A stretch of DNA of 64,000 bases from Neoarius graeffei (taxonomy: Eukaryota; Chordata; Actinopteri; Siluriformes; Ariidae), in NCBI RefSeq assembly GCF_027579695.1, contig NC_083571.1, positions 88,648,888 to 88,712,887 on the forward strand, read 5' to 3'. Made by a program: the position numbers and the translations under genes. Positions 20,589 through 32,052 of the stretch are shown here, one piece after another. The notes under the pieces were generated by a model, which saw nothing but the letters and a program-made list of their open reading frames with translations, did not search any database and was not told the DNA's origin. The stretch's first letter is position 1; the number at the start of each line of letters is the position of its first letter.

Positions 20589-21558
20589 TAGTGCTGTCAA
20601 GCGATTGAAATATTTAATCGCGTTTAATGTCGCGACTGTCATAGTTAACTCGCAATTAATCGCACATTTTTGTCACATGAAAAAACATTGTAATTCTCTT
20701 ACCAGCATAAAAAAGTGAATGGGCTTGTTCTGTACCAATGTTTTTTTTTTTTGTTTGGTTTTTTTTTTTTTATATATTGCAAAGCATAACATGTCTTGAC
20801 ACAGCCACTGCAAAGTGAAACCTAAGCCGAGCACCGGCGCGGGGCTAGCAAGAGAACCATGAGTGAAATGATCTACTGTTTGAGTTAGTCTACAACTCTA
20901 AATCAGAGAGATACGTAGGTTACACAGTGACTGTAGGCTTGACATGCTTGATTATAAATAAAGTACACTATATTATATTAAGTTTAAGTTGTTCGTTGAT
21001 AAATATTGCATTGAATCTGATCTTTACTGTTTCAGCTCACTTAACACATTTTGTACTTTTACACTTTCTGCCTGTTGATGCGTCGCGCTGTCCAATCAGA
21101 GGTGGCCAAATTTGCATATTACAGGAAGGATTTCTGGGATAGCATTGAGTTTACAGTTCAGAGGGATCTGGCTTCTTTAGACGCTGTCTTCTTAAAACTG
21201 AATAAATATTTAAAAAGAGCCAAATGAGCCAGTCTTTTGAACGGCTCTTTTCAAAGAACGGATCACAAAGATGCGGATCCCATCAAAGAGCCATAAATCC
21301 CATCTCTACTAGCGCGCCCTGCCCGCGCTGGTTCTTTGGGGGGAGGGCAGAGGACTCCGGCTGTGCGCGGCGCGGCATTATAGTCTAGCTGCTATCGGTT
21401 TTCTAAGCAAAGTCTCTGTTCCAAGTTCCTGGTAGTTTCAAAAGCTTATGAAAAACCTACATGTCACAGAGCGTTAATCTTGCGATTAAAAAAAAATTAT
21501 CGCCGTTAAAATTGAGTCAAGTTAACACGTTAATAACGCGACATTTTTGACAGCACTA
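20589..21558. mobile_element. hAT element, TAGTGCTGTCAA termini, copy 1
   Basis: Ends TAGTGCTGTCAA and TTTGACAGCACTA, in a T-rich target. Inner words TTAATCGCG/CGCGATTAA recur near both ends. It shares most of its interior with the inverted copy at 49119-49925. Confidence 0.8.
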
Positions 21559-21678
21559 ATTTTTTTTTTTTTTTTGAATAGCTCAAAGCATACTTGTGCA
21601 GTCATCAGTATTCCCGGACTTGCTGCTGCATTTAAACAACACTAGTTCCATATTACTAATCATCTGCTTCCAGTCTTA

Positions 21679-22167
21679 AGGCCAATTTATGCTGACAACG
21701 CAGTCCTTGCAGATGGCGTCTGCATAGCCCCCCTTCGCAGACGCTCTGCGCGCACCTCCCAAAAATTGTGACCACCGCAGAAGCGTCGCAGACAAGAGGG
21801 CTCTGATTGGTCCAGTCTACATCCGCTGTACACGCACTTCCGCTTCCCTACTTTCCCGGTTTGGTTTGTTTTCACGACCGCCATTTTTAAAAACACGAGC
21901 AAAGATGGAGCAGCACGAAGAGCGGTTGATCGAGGAAGTGGGGAAGTACGGACATCTATACGACTCCAGTTCTAGTCATTATAAGTAACCGGAGGATAAA
22001 CACTCCACTAACCACACCCACCAACTACTCCTAGTGACTTCGCGCCCCCTTGCGTTGTGGCGGTGAATAACATCGCGCACGCCTATTACTCCCCACTCAA
22101 CGATAAATTACAACTGTCTGCGAAAAGCTATCTGCAAAAGCCTTGTCGCAAGAGCATGCAGAGGCCC
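21679..22167 (+). mobile_element. Harbinger-type MITE, AGGCCAATTTAT family, copy 2
   Basis: Flanked by TTA (21676-21678, 22168-22170). Carries a 27-codon frame at 21905-21988, MEQHEERLIEEVGKYGHLYD..., typical of the start of a MADF/Myb-SANT-like protein encoded by Harbinger elements. A stop follows SSSSHYK. Confidence 0.85.
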
Positions 22168-22215
22168 TTAGTTTCTAACTGTTAAAGAAACACTGATGTT
22201 ACCCTGGACAGACAA

Positions 22216-22665
22216 TATGGCCAAAAGTATGTGGACACGACCATCATGTCCACATGCAGTTCTTCTCCAAACTGTTGGCACAAAGTTGGAAGCACCCAGT
22301 TGTATAGGGTGTCTCCGTATGCTGTAACATTACATTTTCCCTTCACTGGAACAAAGAGGCTCAATCATATTCCAGCAGAACAATGCCCTGTGCACAAAGT
22401 GATCTCCACGGAGGCATGCTTTGCCAAGTCTGGAGTGGAAGAACTCTTGTGTCCTGCGCAGAGTCCTGACTTGAGCCCCATTGAAGCGCTTCAGGATGAG
22501 CTGCACCCCAGATCTCCTGACCTCACTAATGCTCCTGTGGCTGAATGAGCCCAAAGTCTCGTGGAAAGCCTTCTCAGAAGAGTGGAGGTTATTATAACAG
22601 CAGAGCGGGACTAAGTTTGTAAACGGCTGTTCAAGCACGTATAGGCATGTTGGCGTCTCACTCAT
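22216..22665. mobile_element. Tc1-related MITE, GGCCAAAAGTATGTGGACAC family, copy 1
   Basis: The left end TATGGCCAAAAGTATGTGGA is a common fish Tc1-derived terminus. The inner sequence CCTGACTTGAGCCCCATTGA is shared in inverse orientation with 30119-30594. The right end is decayed. Confidence 0.7.
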
Positions 22666-23356
22666 ACACGTCAGTTTTCTGCTTTAAGTGCATGTAAACT
22701 CAATTTGGTCTTTGTGATATGTTTCTGTAAAAGCGAAAACCAAAAACGGGTGATTGTGTGGCTGGGAAGTAATTTAATTTTGAGGGGATTCCCTAGCAAA
22801 TAATGTGCATGAAATCGCTCACTTCTCGCAGTCAAGCAGACAGAGGAAGTCCGTGTGCGCATGCGTACGCTTGCCTGCGGCGGCAGCTTCATCTTTTGGG
22901 TTTTACGGCAGCTGGCATCACAGTGTTGCATTACTGCCATTTACAGGTTTACCTTTGACCGTGCACTGACAGTTACATCATTCTGTCGCTAAACGAACTG
23001 CTGATCACTCCGAGGTGCTCGCTGACTACCGATATTTATATTAGTTTGGTCCTGCGTTTCCTTTCCTTCACAACATAATGTCTTTTCTTCTCGCTTCTCG
23101 TTACTGTAGTCGGTCTTTCACGTTTCATTCGCACACTCACTTCCTACATTTTTCTCTCCGGTTTCAAATCTGTATCCCACAATGCCTTGTGCGAACGGGG
23201 AAAGCCCACTACGTGATGCATGACGTAGGCATGTTAACCAATGACTGTTTGACCGAATCAACGTCAACCGGTGTTGTTTTTTGGGTTGTCGATTTAAAAA
23301 AAAAAAAAAATCAATCGTTTTGAAGCTGCCAATTTTGGAGTGGAGAACCTGGAATT

Positions 23357-23726
23357 CATCTCATTATCTCTAGCTGCTTTATCCTTCGACAGGGTCGCAG
23401 GCAAGCTGGAGCCTATCCCAACTGACTACGGGCGAGAGGCGGGGTACACCCTGGACAAGTCGCCAGGTCATCACAGGGCTGACACATAGACACAGACACC
23501 CATTCACACTCACATTCACACCTACGGTCAATTTAGAGTCACCAGTTAACCTAACCTGCATGTCTTTGGACTGTGGGGGAAACCGGAGCACCCGGAGGAA
23601 ACCCACGCGGACACGGGGAGAACATGCAAACTCCACACAGAAAGGCCCTCGCCGGCCCCGGGGCTCGAACCCAGGACCTTCTTGCTGTGAGGTGACAGCG
23701 CTAACCACTACACCACCGTGCCGCCC
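23357..23726 (-). mobile_element. V-SINE, full length
   Basis: 370 bp, minus strand, the most complete copy in the window. A perfect 13-bp TSD AGAACCTGGAATT lies at 23344-23356 and 23727-23739. The sister hAT at 32105 has this site uninterrupted (AGAACCTGGAATT near 32226-32238). Confidence 0.93.
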
Positions 23727-24573
23727 AGAACCTGGAATTGTGTCTTGTAAATGCTTGGGGCATGCCATGCGGTGTAAGGACGACAGCTGACAAATCAGAA
23801 ACACCCCTTCAGTCATGTCCCGCCCCAGTTGAAGACAGCTGCCACTCGGCGAAAGAAAAGTGATTTTCGGAGTGGGGTATTTTGTAGACCACAGTGTTTT
23901 CTATTTCAACTTGTTTAAACCTGTTAACTTGTTAGCCTATGTATTTCCAAGAACAACTGGTGGTTTTTTTTTTGTTTTTGTTTTTTTGTGACCCTTGACA
24001 GAAGTTGACTGTATTTGTGAAAAATAATCAGGCTAGACTTTTTAGCTTACAAATTACTTTTTTTTTTTTTTAAATTATTATTAGAAGGCACATCGAGTTT
24101 AGTCCTGCCTTGGCCAGTGCATTCTGAAAGTATGTTTCGGTCTGTAGCCAACAATTCATGTTATTGCAGATCATATCTCTCCACACAAACTAAAGGCGCA
24201 GGTGCCGACTTTTGGAGGGAAGGGGAGAGAATGAAATGACAGCGGTGTCTGGAGGGGGAGTGACAAACGCAGCTTTTATGTCTGTGAGCCAAGTCGGTGA
24301 CGGCTTCAGAGCAACTTCAGTACCATGCAGTAATAGCGTGTTGATATTGGTAACAGCGTTATAACAATTGTAGCTAATTAATTATAGATTACCCGGCGTT
24401 ATAACAGCCTTTATTTTAACGCCATTATTCCCATCACTGAATGTTATGTACTTCTTCTAGCACTTGACTTTATTTTCAACGCCATCATGGCCAACTGAAA
24501 CTGTGTCTAAGCTGGAGCCATTTGTCCTCCACTCCAATACAAACCCCTTGACATCAGTGCCGCGTTTGACTAA

Positions 24574-25205
24574 GGCTACATCCACACGACAACGGCAACG
24601 AGATGTTATTTAAAAAAATATCGCGTCCACATGAGCAACGATCAGTAAAATATCAGGTCCATATGGCAACGCAACGCTTGCTGAAAATGATGCAATACAC
24701 ATGCCACACCTCTAGGGGCGCTGTAAGACGGTCCCTTCGGAGACACCAGAACATTAGAAGAAGTAAGGACGCATGCGCATAAACTATTATGCGCGAGACT
24801 TCATATTAGCCACAAAGTCAGAAAAATCTGTTCGTAAAATTGTTATAATGACCAAATACAATGAAAAGAAGTATTTTTCCAGTCTCACCTGTGAAAGGTA
24901 ATCCCATGTGATCTCGTTTGGACGGCAAACCTGTTGGTACAGTTAAATGCAGCACATGAATGAGGCATCTTTATTCTCTGCTTTGACCCATCCAATATGG
25001 CGGCAAGGATGACGTATGATTCTACGCGGAAGGCGGCGTCTTTAATGGTCCGGAATAAATTGAATGCTACACGTTGATGGATTAATTTGTTGTTCTACGC
25101 CCTTTTTGAGGAATGTATTGTAGGACTTAAACCAACATCTGAAGAGGTGAGATCACTCCTCTTTTTCCCTATTTTTGCTGGCGGGATTGACTCTGCCCTA
25201 AGGGC

Positions 25206-25263
<58 letters not shown>

Positions 25264-25593
25264 TTGCACCATTACATAATATTCACAGTGAAAATATTTT
25301 GTAAGCGCATTTCATGAACCAAGTTATAGGATTTGTTGACAACTCGCATCGAGTTCGTTACACTTCTACCCGGCGTGAAGCACATGTGGTTGTGACGTCA
25401 TCGTAAACAAATCTGTTCTACTCATCCAGACAACTTCACAACGGCAACGTTGCCAGATCTTTCCACTCTGGGACCCGTTCTCAAAAGATTTCGTTTTGGG
25501 GCACCCAAAATGCCGGTGCCGTGTGGACGCCAGGCCGAAACGATAAACAATTGTATCGGATTCACCTGAATCCGTTGCCGTGTGGACGGGGCC
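24574..25593. mobile_element. Harbinger-type element, GGCTACATCCACACG termini
   Basis: The left end GGCTACATCCACACGACAAC and the right end GTTGCCGTGTGGACGGGGCC are inverted, with TAA on both flanks (24571-24573, 25594-25596). A (TC)n run lies at 25209-25260. No coding frame is recognised. Confidence 0.82.
25209..25260. repeat. (TC)n microsatellite
   Basis: About 26 perfect TC units inside the Harbinger element. Confidence 0.92.
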
Positions 25594-26019
25594 TAAATGT
25601 TTCGCGCTGTAGAAAAGGTAATGTGAGTGGAGGGCAGCGACTGGGACTGAATGTGCGGATGCTCACGGTTAGATTTAGAATAGATTCTAATAATTCCAAT
25701 TCTAGAATTTTAAACTCCTAGGTTAACCGACTTTAACCGGCTAATGAGGCTTGGTGGTCGGTCAAGATTTTTTTTTTTTTAGTTTTCGCCATCCCTAGCA
25801 TGACGTAGTATCTTGAATAGGGTCATGGTGAAGCATGAGAAAAAGCAGAGAATTTAGGGCCACATGTCCCTAAATTCATTAATTGTTCTGTTATAAAAAA
25901 TAAAATTGGAAGTCTGTGATTCGAATTCAGTAGCTTTCTGTCCACTAAACAAAAATAATTGGGTGTCAAGGAAAATTCTTTTTATGACCAACTTGAAAAA
26001 TCTGAAAGGCAGTATAGCT

Positions 26020-26335
26020 TTAAAACATAAGGGCATTTATTCTGGTGTGAGTTTTTTGCTACTGGAAAATAGGATGAGGCAGCATGATGATATTAATGCC
26101 ATGATAAATTGTCAAAACATTTGAGAGATTGCAGACGTTTCTTGTACAGATTCTGCAAGCGGTTGAATGTGTGAAATATTTCAGCTCAATTTTTAGAAAT
26201 AAAATATATTTTAAAATGAATACTAAATAGTTTAACGTTTCTATTTTAGTTTTGTACATTTTATTTTTAAAGTAGATCATAAAGTTAGTTGCATTTTTAA
26301 AGGCAGCACTGTTTGTTTGGCAGTGTATCAAGTCT
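26020..26335. other. Intron 1, AT-rich, nothing recognised
   Basis: No repeat termini or coding homology are seen. Confidence 0.3.
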
Positions 26336-26703
26336 ACAGTCCTCACTGAAAGTATTGTTTTTGCTATACACTGAAGACATTTGGGTTTGAGATCAAAACA
26401 TGTATGATGAATATTCTACATCCAGATATGATAAATAACTTAGAACATGGTGCCCACCCCACCCACCCACCCCTCATTTATGCATTTATTTATAAATATA
26501 AACCCACCCATTTTTCAGGTGACCAAAAACTATCACACCATATGACTGGCGGGTTTCTTGTTGCCCAGCTGTGCCCGGTTATATTGACTGTTTAAACAAT
26601 TAATAGCTCTGATTGTCTACTCTTGGTTTCAGCCCTGGGTTTCATCTGTAAGGACTGAATTTGTTGTTAAAAAGGATAAACCAACAAGACCAGAGAGCTG
26701 TCT

Positions 26704-28050
26704 ATGGGAGAAAAGCAAGCCATTCTGCAACTGAGAAAAGCGGGGGTAAATCAATTGAAGCCATTGCACAAGCATTGGACATGGCCAATAAAACGAACTG
26801 GAATATCTTGGAAAACAAAGAAACCACTGGTGTACGAACATCCAGACATTGAACGTGTCAGCCAATGAAGATCAGATTGGAATTCACAAAGAAATACAGA
26901 GATGAGCCACAAAAGTTCTGGAACCAAGATTAATCTCAAGAAAAGTGATGGAAAGGTCAGTGTGGTGAAAGGATCCGCTCACGATCCAAAACGTACCAGT
27001 GGTTGTGTTATCGATTGGGCTTGCATGTGTTTTCTGGAAAGGGCTGACTAATCTTTGTCATGTAACTCATGATGGGAGTAGCAGGATGAATTGAGAAATC
27101 TATAGAAATGTTGTCTGCTGATTTACAGAGAAATGCATCCAATCGAACTGGGAGGAACTTCATCATGCAACAAGACAATGACCCAAAACACACTGCCGAC
27201 GCAAATAAGGACTTCATCATGCTCCAAGTCAATCACTAGACCTTAAAGTGCCATTCCACCATTGGATGCATTCTTTGGCATAAAATACAATATATTTTAT
27301 GACAACATGACTAGACAGAGAAATCTTTTAGCTTCAAAATGATATATCAAACACAATTTTTTGACAACGACAAGTATATTAATTTTGCGACCAAAGTCAC
27401 CTACCCTTTTAATTTCCGCACGTGATGTCATCGGCAGGTTCCCCTTCTTGTGTACCACGTGTCGGTCTATTTTTAGACCAGGGAACCACCAAAGTGAGAG
27501 AGTCATTTCTCCTCGTATATGGGGGCCAAAAAAATGGCGAAAAATTGAGTTAATCTTTGTTAGCTAGATTTATTGGTATTAGCTAGATTTATTGGTATTA
27601 TTTTTATCGCGTTCTATCTGCCATTGCTGATATGTGCCACGTCACACGTCACGTGGTACACAAGAAGGGGAACCTGCCGATGACATCACGCGTGGAAATT
27701 AAAAGGGTAGGTGACTTTGGTCGCAAAATTAATATACTTGTCGTTGTCAAATTGTTTGATATATCATTTTGAAGCTAAAAGATTTTTCTATCTAGTGATA
27801 CCATTAATACATGTTGTCAAAATATATTGTATTTTATGCCAAAGAATACATCCAATGGTGGAATGGCACTTTAAGCCAACTGAGCTGCATTTCACCTCCT
27901 GTAGACAAGACTGAAGGGAGGAAACCCCCAAAACAAACAACTGAAAGAAGCTGCACTACAAGCCTGGAAAAGCATTACAAAAGAATAGAACAGTTTGGTG
28001 AGGTCAATGATTTCACCAGCTTGATGCAGTTGTTTGAAACAAGGGATATA
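26704..28050 (+). pseudogene. Tc1-like transposase pseudogene
   Basis: Recognisable pieces: MGEKQAILQLRKAG (start), IEAIAQALDMANKT in a shifted frame, KGSAHDPKRTSG, VTHDGSSRMN and QDNDPKHTA. There are several stops and frameshifts, and a 624-bp element interrupts the region between the second catalytic Asp and the end. Not functional. Confidence 0.75.
27247..27870. mobile_element. TTAA-flanked fold-back MITE
   Basis: Ends AGTGCCATTCCACCATTGGA and its complement, with TTAA at 27243-27246 and 27871-27874. The inverted arms run about 220 bp each (27247-27468 against 27652-27870), including CACCTACCCTTTTAATTTCC. It lies within a dead Tc1 transposase. Confidence 0.88.
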
Positions 28051-28325
28051 CAACCAAATATTAAGGGTTTTTTTGTTTGTTTGTTTTTTTAAACGTTGCT
28101 ATGACTCTGTTCCTATACTTTTGCTCTCCTAGAAATTGGGTAGTCTCCCACAAAAGGTTCCATGTATTATGTTGATTAACATATCTAGATGTAAATATCA
28201 GGACATGAAAGCACCTGAAACTCTGATTGGTCATCTCATATTCATCTTTTTGATTTAAAATCCAGCCGTCTTCAGTATAAAGCAAAGGGCCACTGAACTG
28301 GTCTCGTTCCAATATTTCTGAAGGC

Positions 28326-28774
28326 ATTCATGTGTCTGTTTTTATGAACATTTCGTCAGTGTATCCTGTAAGAATTGGCCTTGATGCTAACGAGCGTCAA
28401 TGTTTCTTGCAAAACTGATCTCTTGAGTTGTATGGTGCAGACTTCTCTGAGAGAGGCTGTGTCTGTGGGAAAGGTAATTGGATTTAGATTTATTTAGGAA
28501 TGTTTTGGTCAGTTGATGGAAAAGAAAAGGCGCTTCAGTCTTTATTTAGTAGCTATGCTGGAAATAACCTGCTTATATGAGTAATTGTGACATGGTTCAC
28601 TGCTCTGTCTGTGTGCTCTTGTCCTAAAAAGATGCATCCTCCCCCCATTACATTTACCGTGGTAAACATAATTGTATGGGTTTTTTTTTTCCTTTGACAT
28701 GTTTACTATCAAAATGTAATTGTCACTTCAGTAATTGTTGACCGTTCACTTCCGCTGTATTTGCCATCCTGCAG
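28326..28774. other. End of intron 1
   Basis: Unique-looking intron with a pyrimidine-rich run (28680-28695) before the exon 2 acceptor. Confidence 0.4.
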
Positions 28775-28969
28775 GACACCTGCGTGACCCCAATAACCAG
28801 ATCGTGGTGGTGAAGGGGCTGAGGATCAGTGTGACTGGAGTGAATACTCGGCCAACGCATTCCACCGAGCTGCACAAACTCCTGAGCCAGGCCGTGTCAG
28901 CCTGTCAGCCTCCAGATGGACCCGCTGCTAACGTCATCACTGCTGGAGACTATGACCTCAACATCAGCG
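28775..28969 (+). CDS. trappc8: TRAPPC8 exon 2 (codons 53-117)
   Basis: The acceptor is tcctgcag|GACACC, and phase 1 joins to a glycine codon. It encodes HLRDPNNQIVVVKGLRISVT, then a variable stretch, then NVITAGDYDLNIS, a hallmark TRAPPC8 string. The donor is CAGCG|gtgggt at 28970, phase 1. It lies 22.7 kb from exon 1 and is followed at once by a purine-rich low-complexity tract. Confidence 0.96.
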
Positions 28970-28980
28970 GTGGGTCACTG

Positions 28981-29310
28981 AAAGGGAAAGAGGGCTGAGG
29001 GAGAGACAAGGAAAGAGTGGGGACAGAGGAGACTGCAAAAAGCAGAAGAGAGTAACGGGGGGGGAGATGAAGAGAGAGAGAAAAGGGAGGGTCGGACAGG
29101 GACCAAGATAAAGATAGAGGGGTATATGTGGAAAAAATGGTTATAAATGAGGAAGGATGGGGGGGGGGGGGGGGGGGAGGACAAAGAACAAGAGATGGAG
29201 TGTCCGAGACTTCATGGAGGGAAGTAGGGTGTGTAAGAGGACGAGAAAACAAGGAGGAAATGAAGAAACGGGAACGGGGGGGATGGCGCAGAAAAAGAGG
29301 GAGAGGTAGC
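28981..29310. repeat. Purine-rich low-complexity tract
   Basis: Long GA/GGG-rich stretch with G17 at about 29161-29177, directly after exon 2. Reading frames across it are low-complexity artefacts. Confidence 0.8.
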
Positions 29311-30118
29311 TGACTCAGGAAAGATGAAGGAAATGAGACCAGCAGTGAAGTGAAGGGAGTGCTGCTGTTTTTTAGTTATTACTTGATACTGCAGGATTAG
29401 GTGTGTGTGTGTGTCCCTGGTTTGTGTGTGTGTTTTTGGGGGGGGGGGGGGGTTCGTGAGAGTTTAAACTAATTCAGTTAACAGTGTGAATTTACTGGCT
29501 CTATCAAAGCAGATTATTTTTAAACCAGTTTAGTGAGCTTTCTTTTTTTTTATTACCCAGAGAGGGCAGCAAATCTCTTAAAAGCAAGTTTGTGTGTCGT
29601 AGTGGACGGCTGACTCCGACATCTTATTCCTGGTCGGACTTCTTGCTTTCCAGACGACAGCTTTTAATTTTATACACGCATGTCATTCTAGTTTAAAAAC
29701 AAAAAACTGGATCACACGTGCTCTACCTACATGTGTATGTATTGCATGTTGGGACAAACTGTGCTGATTTCAGCTTTCGTGTGTGTGTGGACACTGGCTG
29801 TGGCTTGGCAGACCTCCACTTCACTTTTTTTTTTAGCTGGATTCTGACTAACAGATCGGAAGCTTGTCACCAAGTATTCTGTTTCGTTAGAATTACTTCG
29901 ATTTAGATTTTTATTAATCTAACGGAGTTAACTGACCCGGTTATCTGGCTGAGAAGGATGGCGTTTCCGTCTTCCCTGTACATCAGTGACATTTAGCTGA
30001 TCATGGATGTCGGTGAGCTCCTGTATATGGAAATTAGCATCCATGTGCAAGCGTGACCTTTCATTTCAATTCTAGCCTTTTCAGTGGGATGTGAATGGGG
30101 CAGGCACAGCTTCATGTA
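29311..30118. other. Intron 2, nothing recognised
   Basis: A (GT)n run near 29401-29430 and a G14 run at 29438-29452. No gene or transposon end is seen. Confidence 0.35.
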
Positions 30119-30594
30119 CACTATTGCCAAAAATTTGTGGACACCTGGCTGTAACACTGTGCTTGTTGAATAACCCATTCCGGAGTCCCTCTTTGTGGTT
30201 ATAATCTTCCAGGAAGGCTTTCCAGTAGATTATGGAATGTAGCTGTGGGGGTTCGTGATCATTCAGCCACAAGAACGTTAGGCACTGATATTAGGTGAGG
30301 AGGTCTGGAGTGCAGTTGGTGTTCCAGTGCGTCACAAATGTGGTCAGGGCTGTATGCAGGGCCCTCAAGATCTTCCACTCCAACTTTGGTAAACCATGTC
30401 TTCATGGAGCTCCCTTTGTGCACAGGAGCATTGTCGTGTTTGGAGTCCTTGGTTCAACTGAAGGGAAATCGCAAAGCTACAGCATGCCAAAACATTCTCG
30501 ACAAATGTGTGCTTCCAGCTTTTTGGGCAACAGTTTTGGCGAAGAATCACACATGCGTGTCATGGTCAGGTGTTCACATACTTTTGGCCTAAGT
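30119..30594. mobile_element. Tc1-related MITE, copy 2
   Basis: The left end is CACTATTGCCAAAAATTTGT and the right end CACATACTTTTGGCC. The interior matches 22216-22665 in inverse orientation. Confidence 0.75.
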
Positions 30595-31440
30595 GTGTGT
30601 AAGTTTCAGATGTTAACTTGTGCAGTACTTTTACTCCATTCGGTCAGTATGATGACAGCAGAAGGCAGATCTGTTTCCTAGCGCAAGCCTAAGAAAGATG
30701 GACAAAAGAAGAACCCCCAGATGGACGCTGCAGTCTGTGTGAAACCATTTGGACAAACCATGGACTCTAGGCTTGAAAACTGAGTGACTTCGACCTTCCC
30801 TAAGACATTAAGCACATATCTAATGTTAGCTAGGCTGAGCATACTTTGGTTCATTTTCTTTCATAATAATGAGCTTTAGATTAATACTAATAATTTTCAT
30901 TTACCTTGTGTTTAAACACAAGGTGACAGTTTGTAACAGGAAAGCTACGTGAGCTGAAAGTGGACATGATTTCTGTTGTACTATATTTCATTAAGTGTTT
31001 TCGACAAAGCTGCAGATTCCTAATACGGTAGTTTTCAAAAATTCTACAGGGATAATGGATGCTCTGGAAGCCTTGTTAACATCGGTGTTCTACATGTCTA
31101 TGCACTGGAAGGTTGTTGGAAGAAAAAAAATAATAAAGCACTGGGGACATGTCCCCAGTCAGGGTATTATCTCAACTGAGAGAAGGGTGTCAGTGAGGGT
31201 GCCTGCTAGGGGAGTCTGGGGGTATGCACCCCTGGGAAATATTGAAGCAAATTTGGGGCCATCTGGTGCAATCTTGGCATGGAAAAGCAGTTCGGAGAAG
31301 CTCTTAAAATAAGGTGGTTTTAGGTCATGAACTTCTGAAAAAGGAATCGGTCAACTCCAAACATTTCAAGAAAATTCTTTATTTTATAGCACATGTAGCC
31401 TTTGTGCCTAATTTTGCAATGCTCAGTCCTGATTAGCATG
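30595..31440. other. Intron 2, unresolved
   Basis: No coding homology. A perfect 22-bp palindrome lies at 30903-30924. Confidence 0.3.
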
Positions 31441-31692
31441 GTGTGGTAAATTGGTAATGCCTGTCCCAACCACAGAAGCCAACCTTTACATGTACATCGC
31501 CATGAAACAAGGACTATGGTTGGTTGCCGTGCCGCACGCTGGCCAATGGGAGCGTGCTGTCGGTTCTGAGCATCAAATCACGTCCCGCCTCAGAAATGAG
31601 GGAGAGCAAACATTGTACCGGAGAAACATTGCATGTGGGATGCAGATTTATTGTGTTTGGGATCCTTCACTGAGACTTGGTTCATTTCCATT

Positions 31693-32052
31693 CGGGGATC
31701 CTTCGGAGCACGTTGCACGTGCTTGGGACCTGGCCATTATGGGAAACACCTGATACTGATTTGAGCACAATCAACACGCGCATATAAAGACACCGAGGCT
31801 TTGTGAAGTATTATCACGGTCATGTTTGTTTGTAGCCATGTTTATGACTCTGCTTTCAGTTTCATTTTTGTAAACATCACGCCTGCTAATACTCTTCCTG
31901 TACTGAGACCCATCTACCACCACATACCTGACCGAATACTGCACAAAGTCTCTGTGAAAACAGCATGCTCAAATCAGCGTCAGGTGTTTCCCATAATGAC
32001 TGGGTCCTAAACATGTGCACAACGCGCTCCGAAGGATCGCCGAATGGGAATT
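31693..32052. repeat. Inverted repeat, about 80-bp arms
   Basis: 31693-31767 (GATCCTTCGGAGCACGTTGC ... TGATTTGAGCA) is the near reverse complement of 31968-32052, with a loop of about 200 bp that contains a CATATAAAGACACC TATA-like motif. No flanking TSD was identified. Confidence 0.75.

Larger units (their letters stand above)
23226..25797. mobile_element. hAT-like element, TAGGSATGTTAACC termini, copy 1
   Basis: The left end is TAGGCATGTTAACC and the right end GTTTTCGCCATCCCTA. Perfect 8-bp TSD GCATGACG at 23218-23225 and 25798-25805. Contains a V-SINE (23357-23726) and a Harbinger element (24574-25593). A sister copy is at 32105-33913. Confidence 0.88.
22688..26019. mobile_element. TTAA-target element, copy broken by a hAT
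   Basis: The two parts, about 22688-23225 and 25806-26019, align in order with the inverted, uninterrupted copy at 61493-62248. TTAA sits at both outer edges (22684-22687, 26020-26023). The left terminus is decayed. Target choice suggests Kolobok or piggyBac; no transposase is present. Confidence 0.65.
26336..28325 (+). mobile_element. Tc1-like element, degenerate, with nested fold-back
   Basis: The left end around CTATACACTGAAGACATTTG and the right end around CGTCTTCAGTATAAAGCAAA are inverted. A decayed transposase lies between (26704 onward), cut by the fold-back element at 27247-27870. The exact ends are approximate. Confidence 0.75.

Noticed and set aside
20927-21142. Conserved peptide shared with 49398-49595
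   Set aside because: Explained by homology between two copies of one hAT element; no known domain and no start conservation.
23560-23790. Frames shared with 15294-15509
   Set aside because: Both lie in V-SINE copies; the similarity is repeat DNA, not protein.
28950-29313. Pro/Ser- and Gly/Glu-rich frames after exon 2
   Set aside because: Low-complexity purine/pyrimidine tract; the exon 2 donor lies before it.
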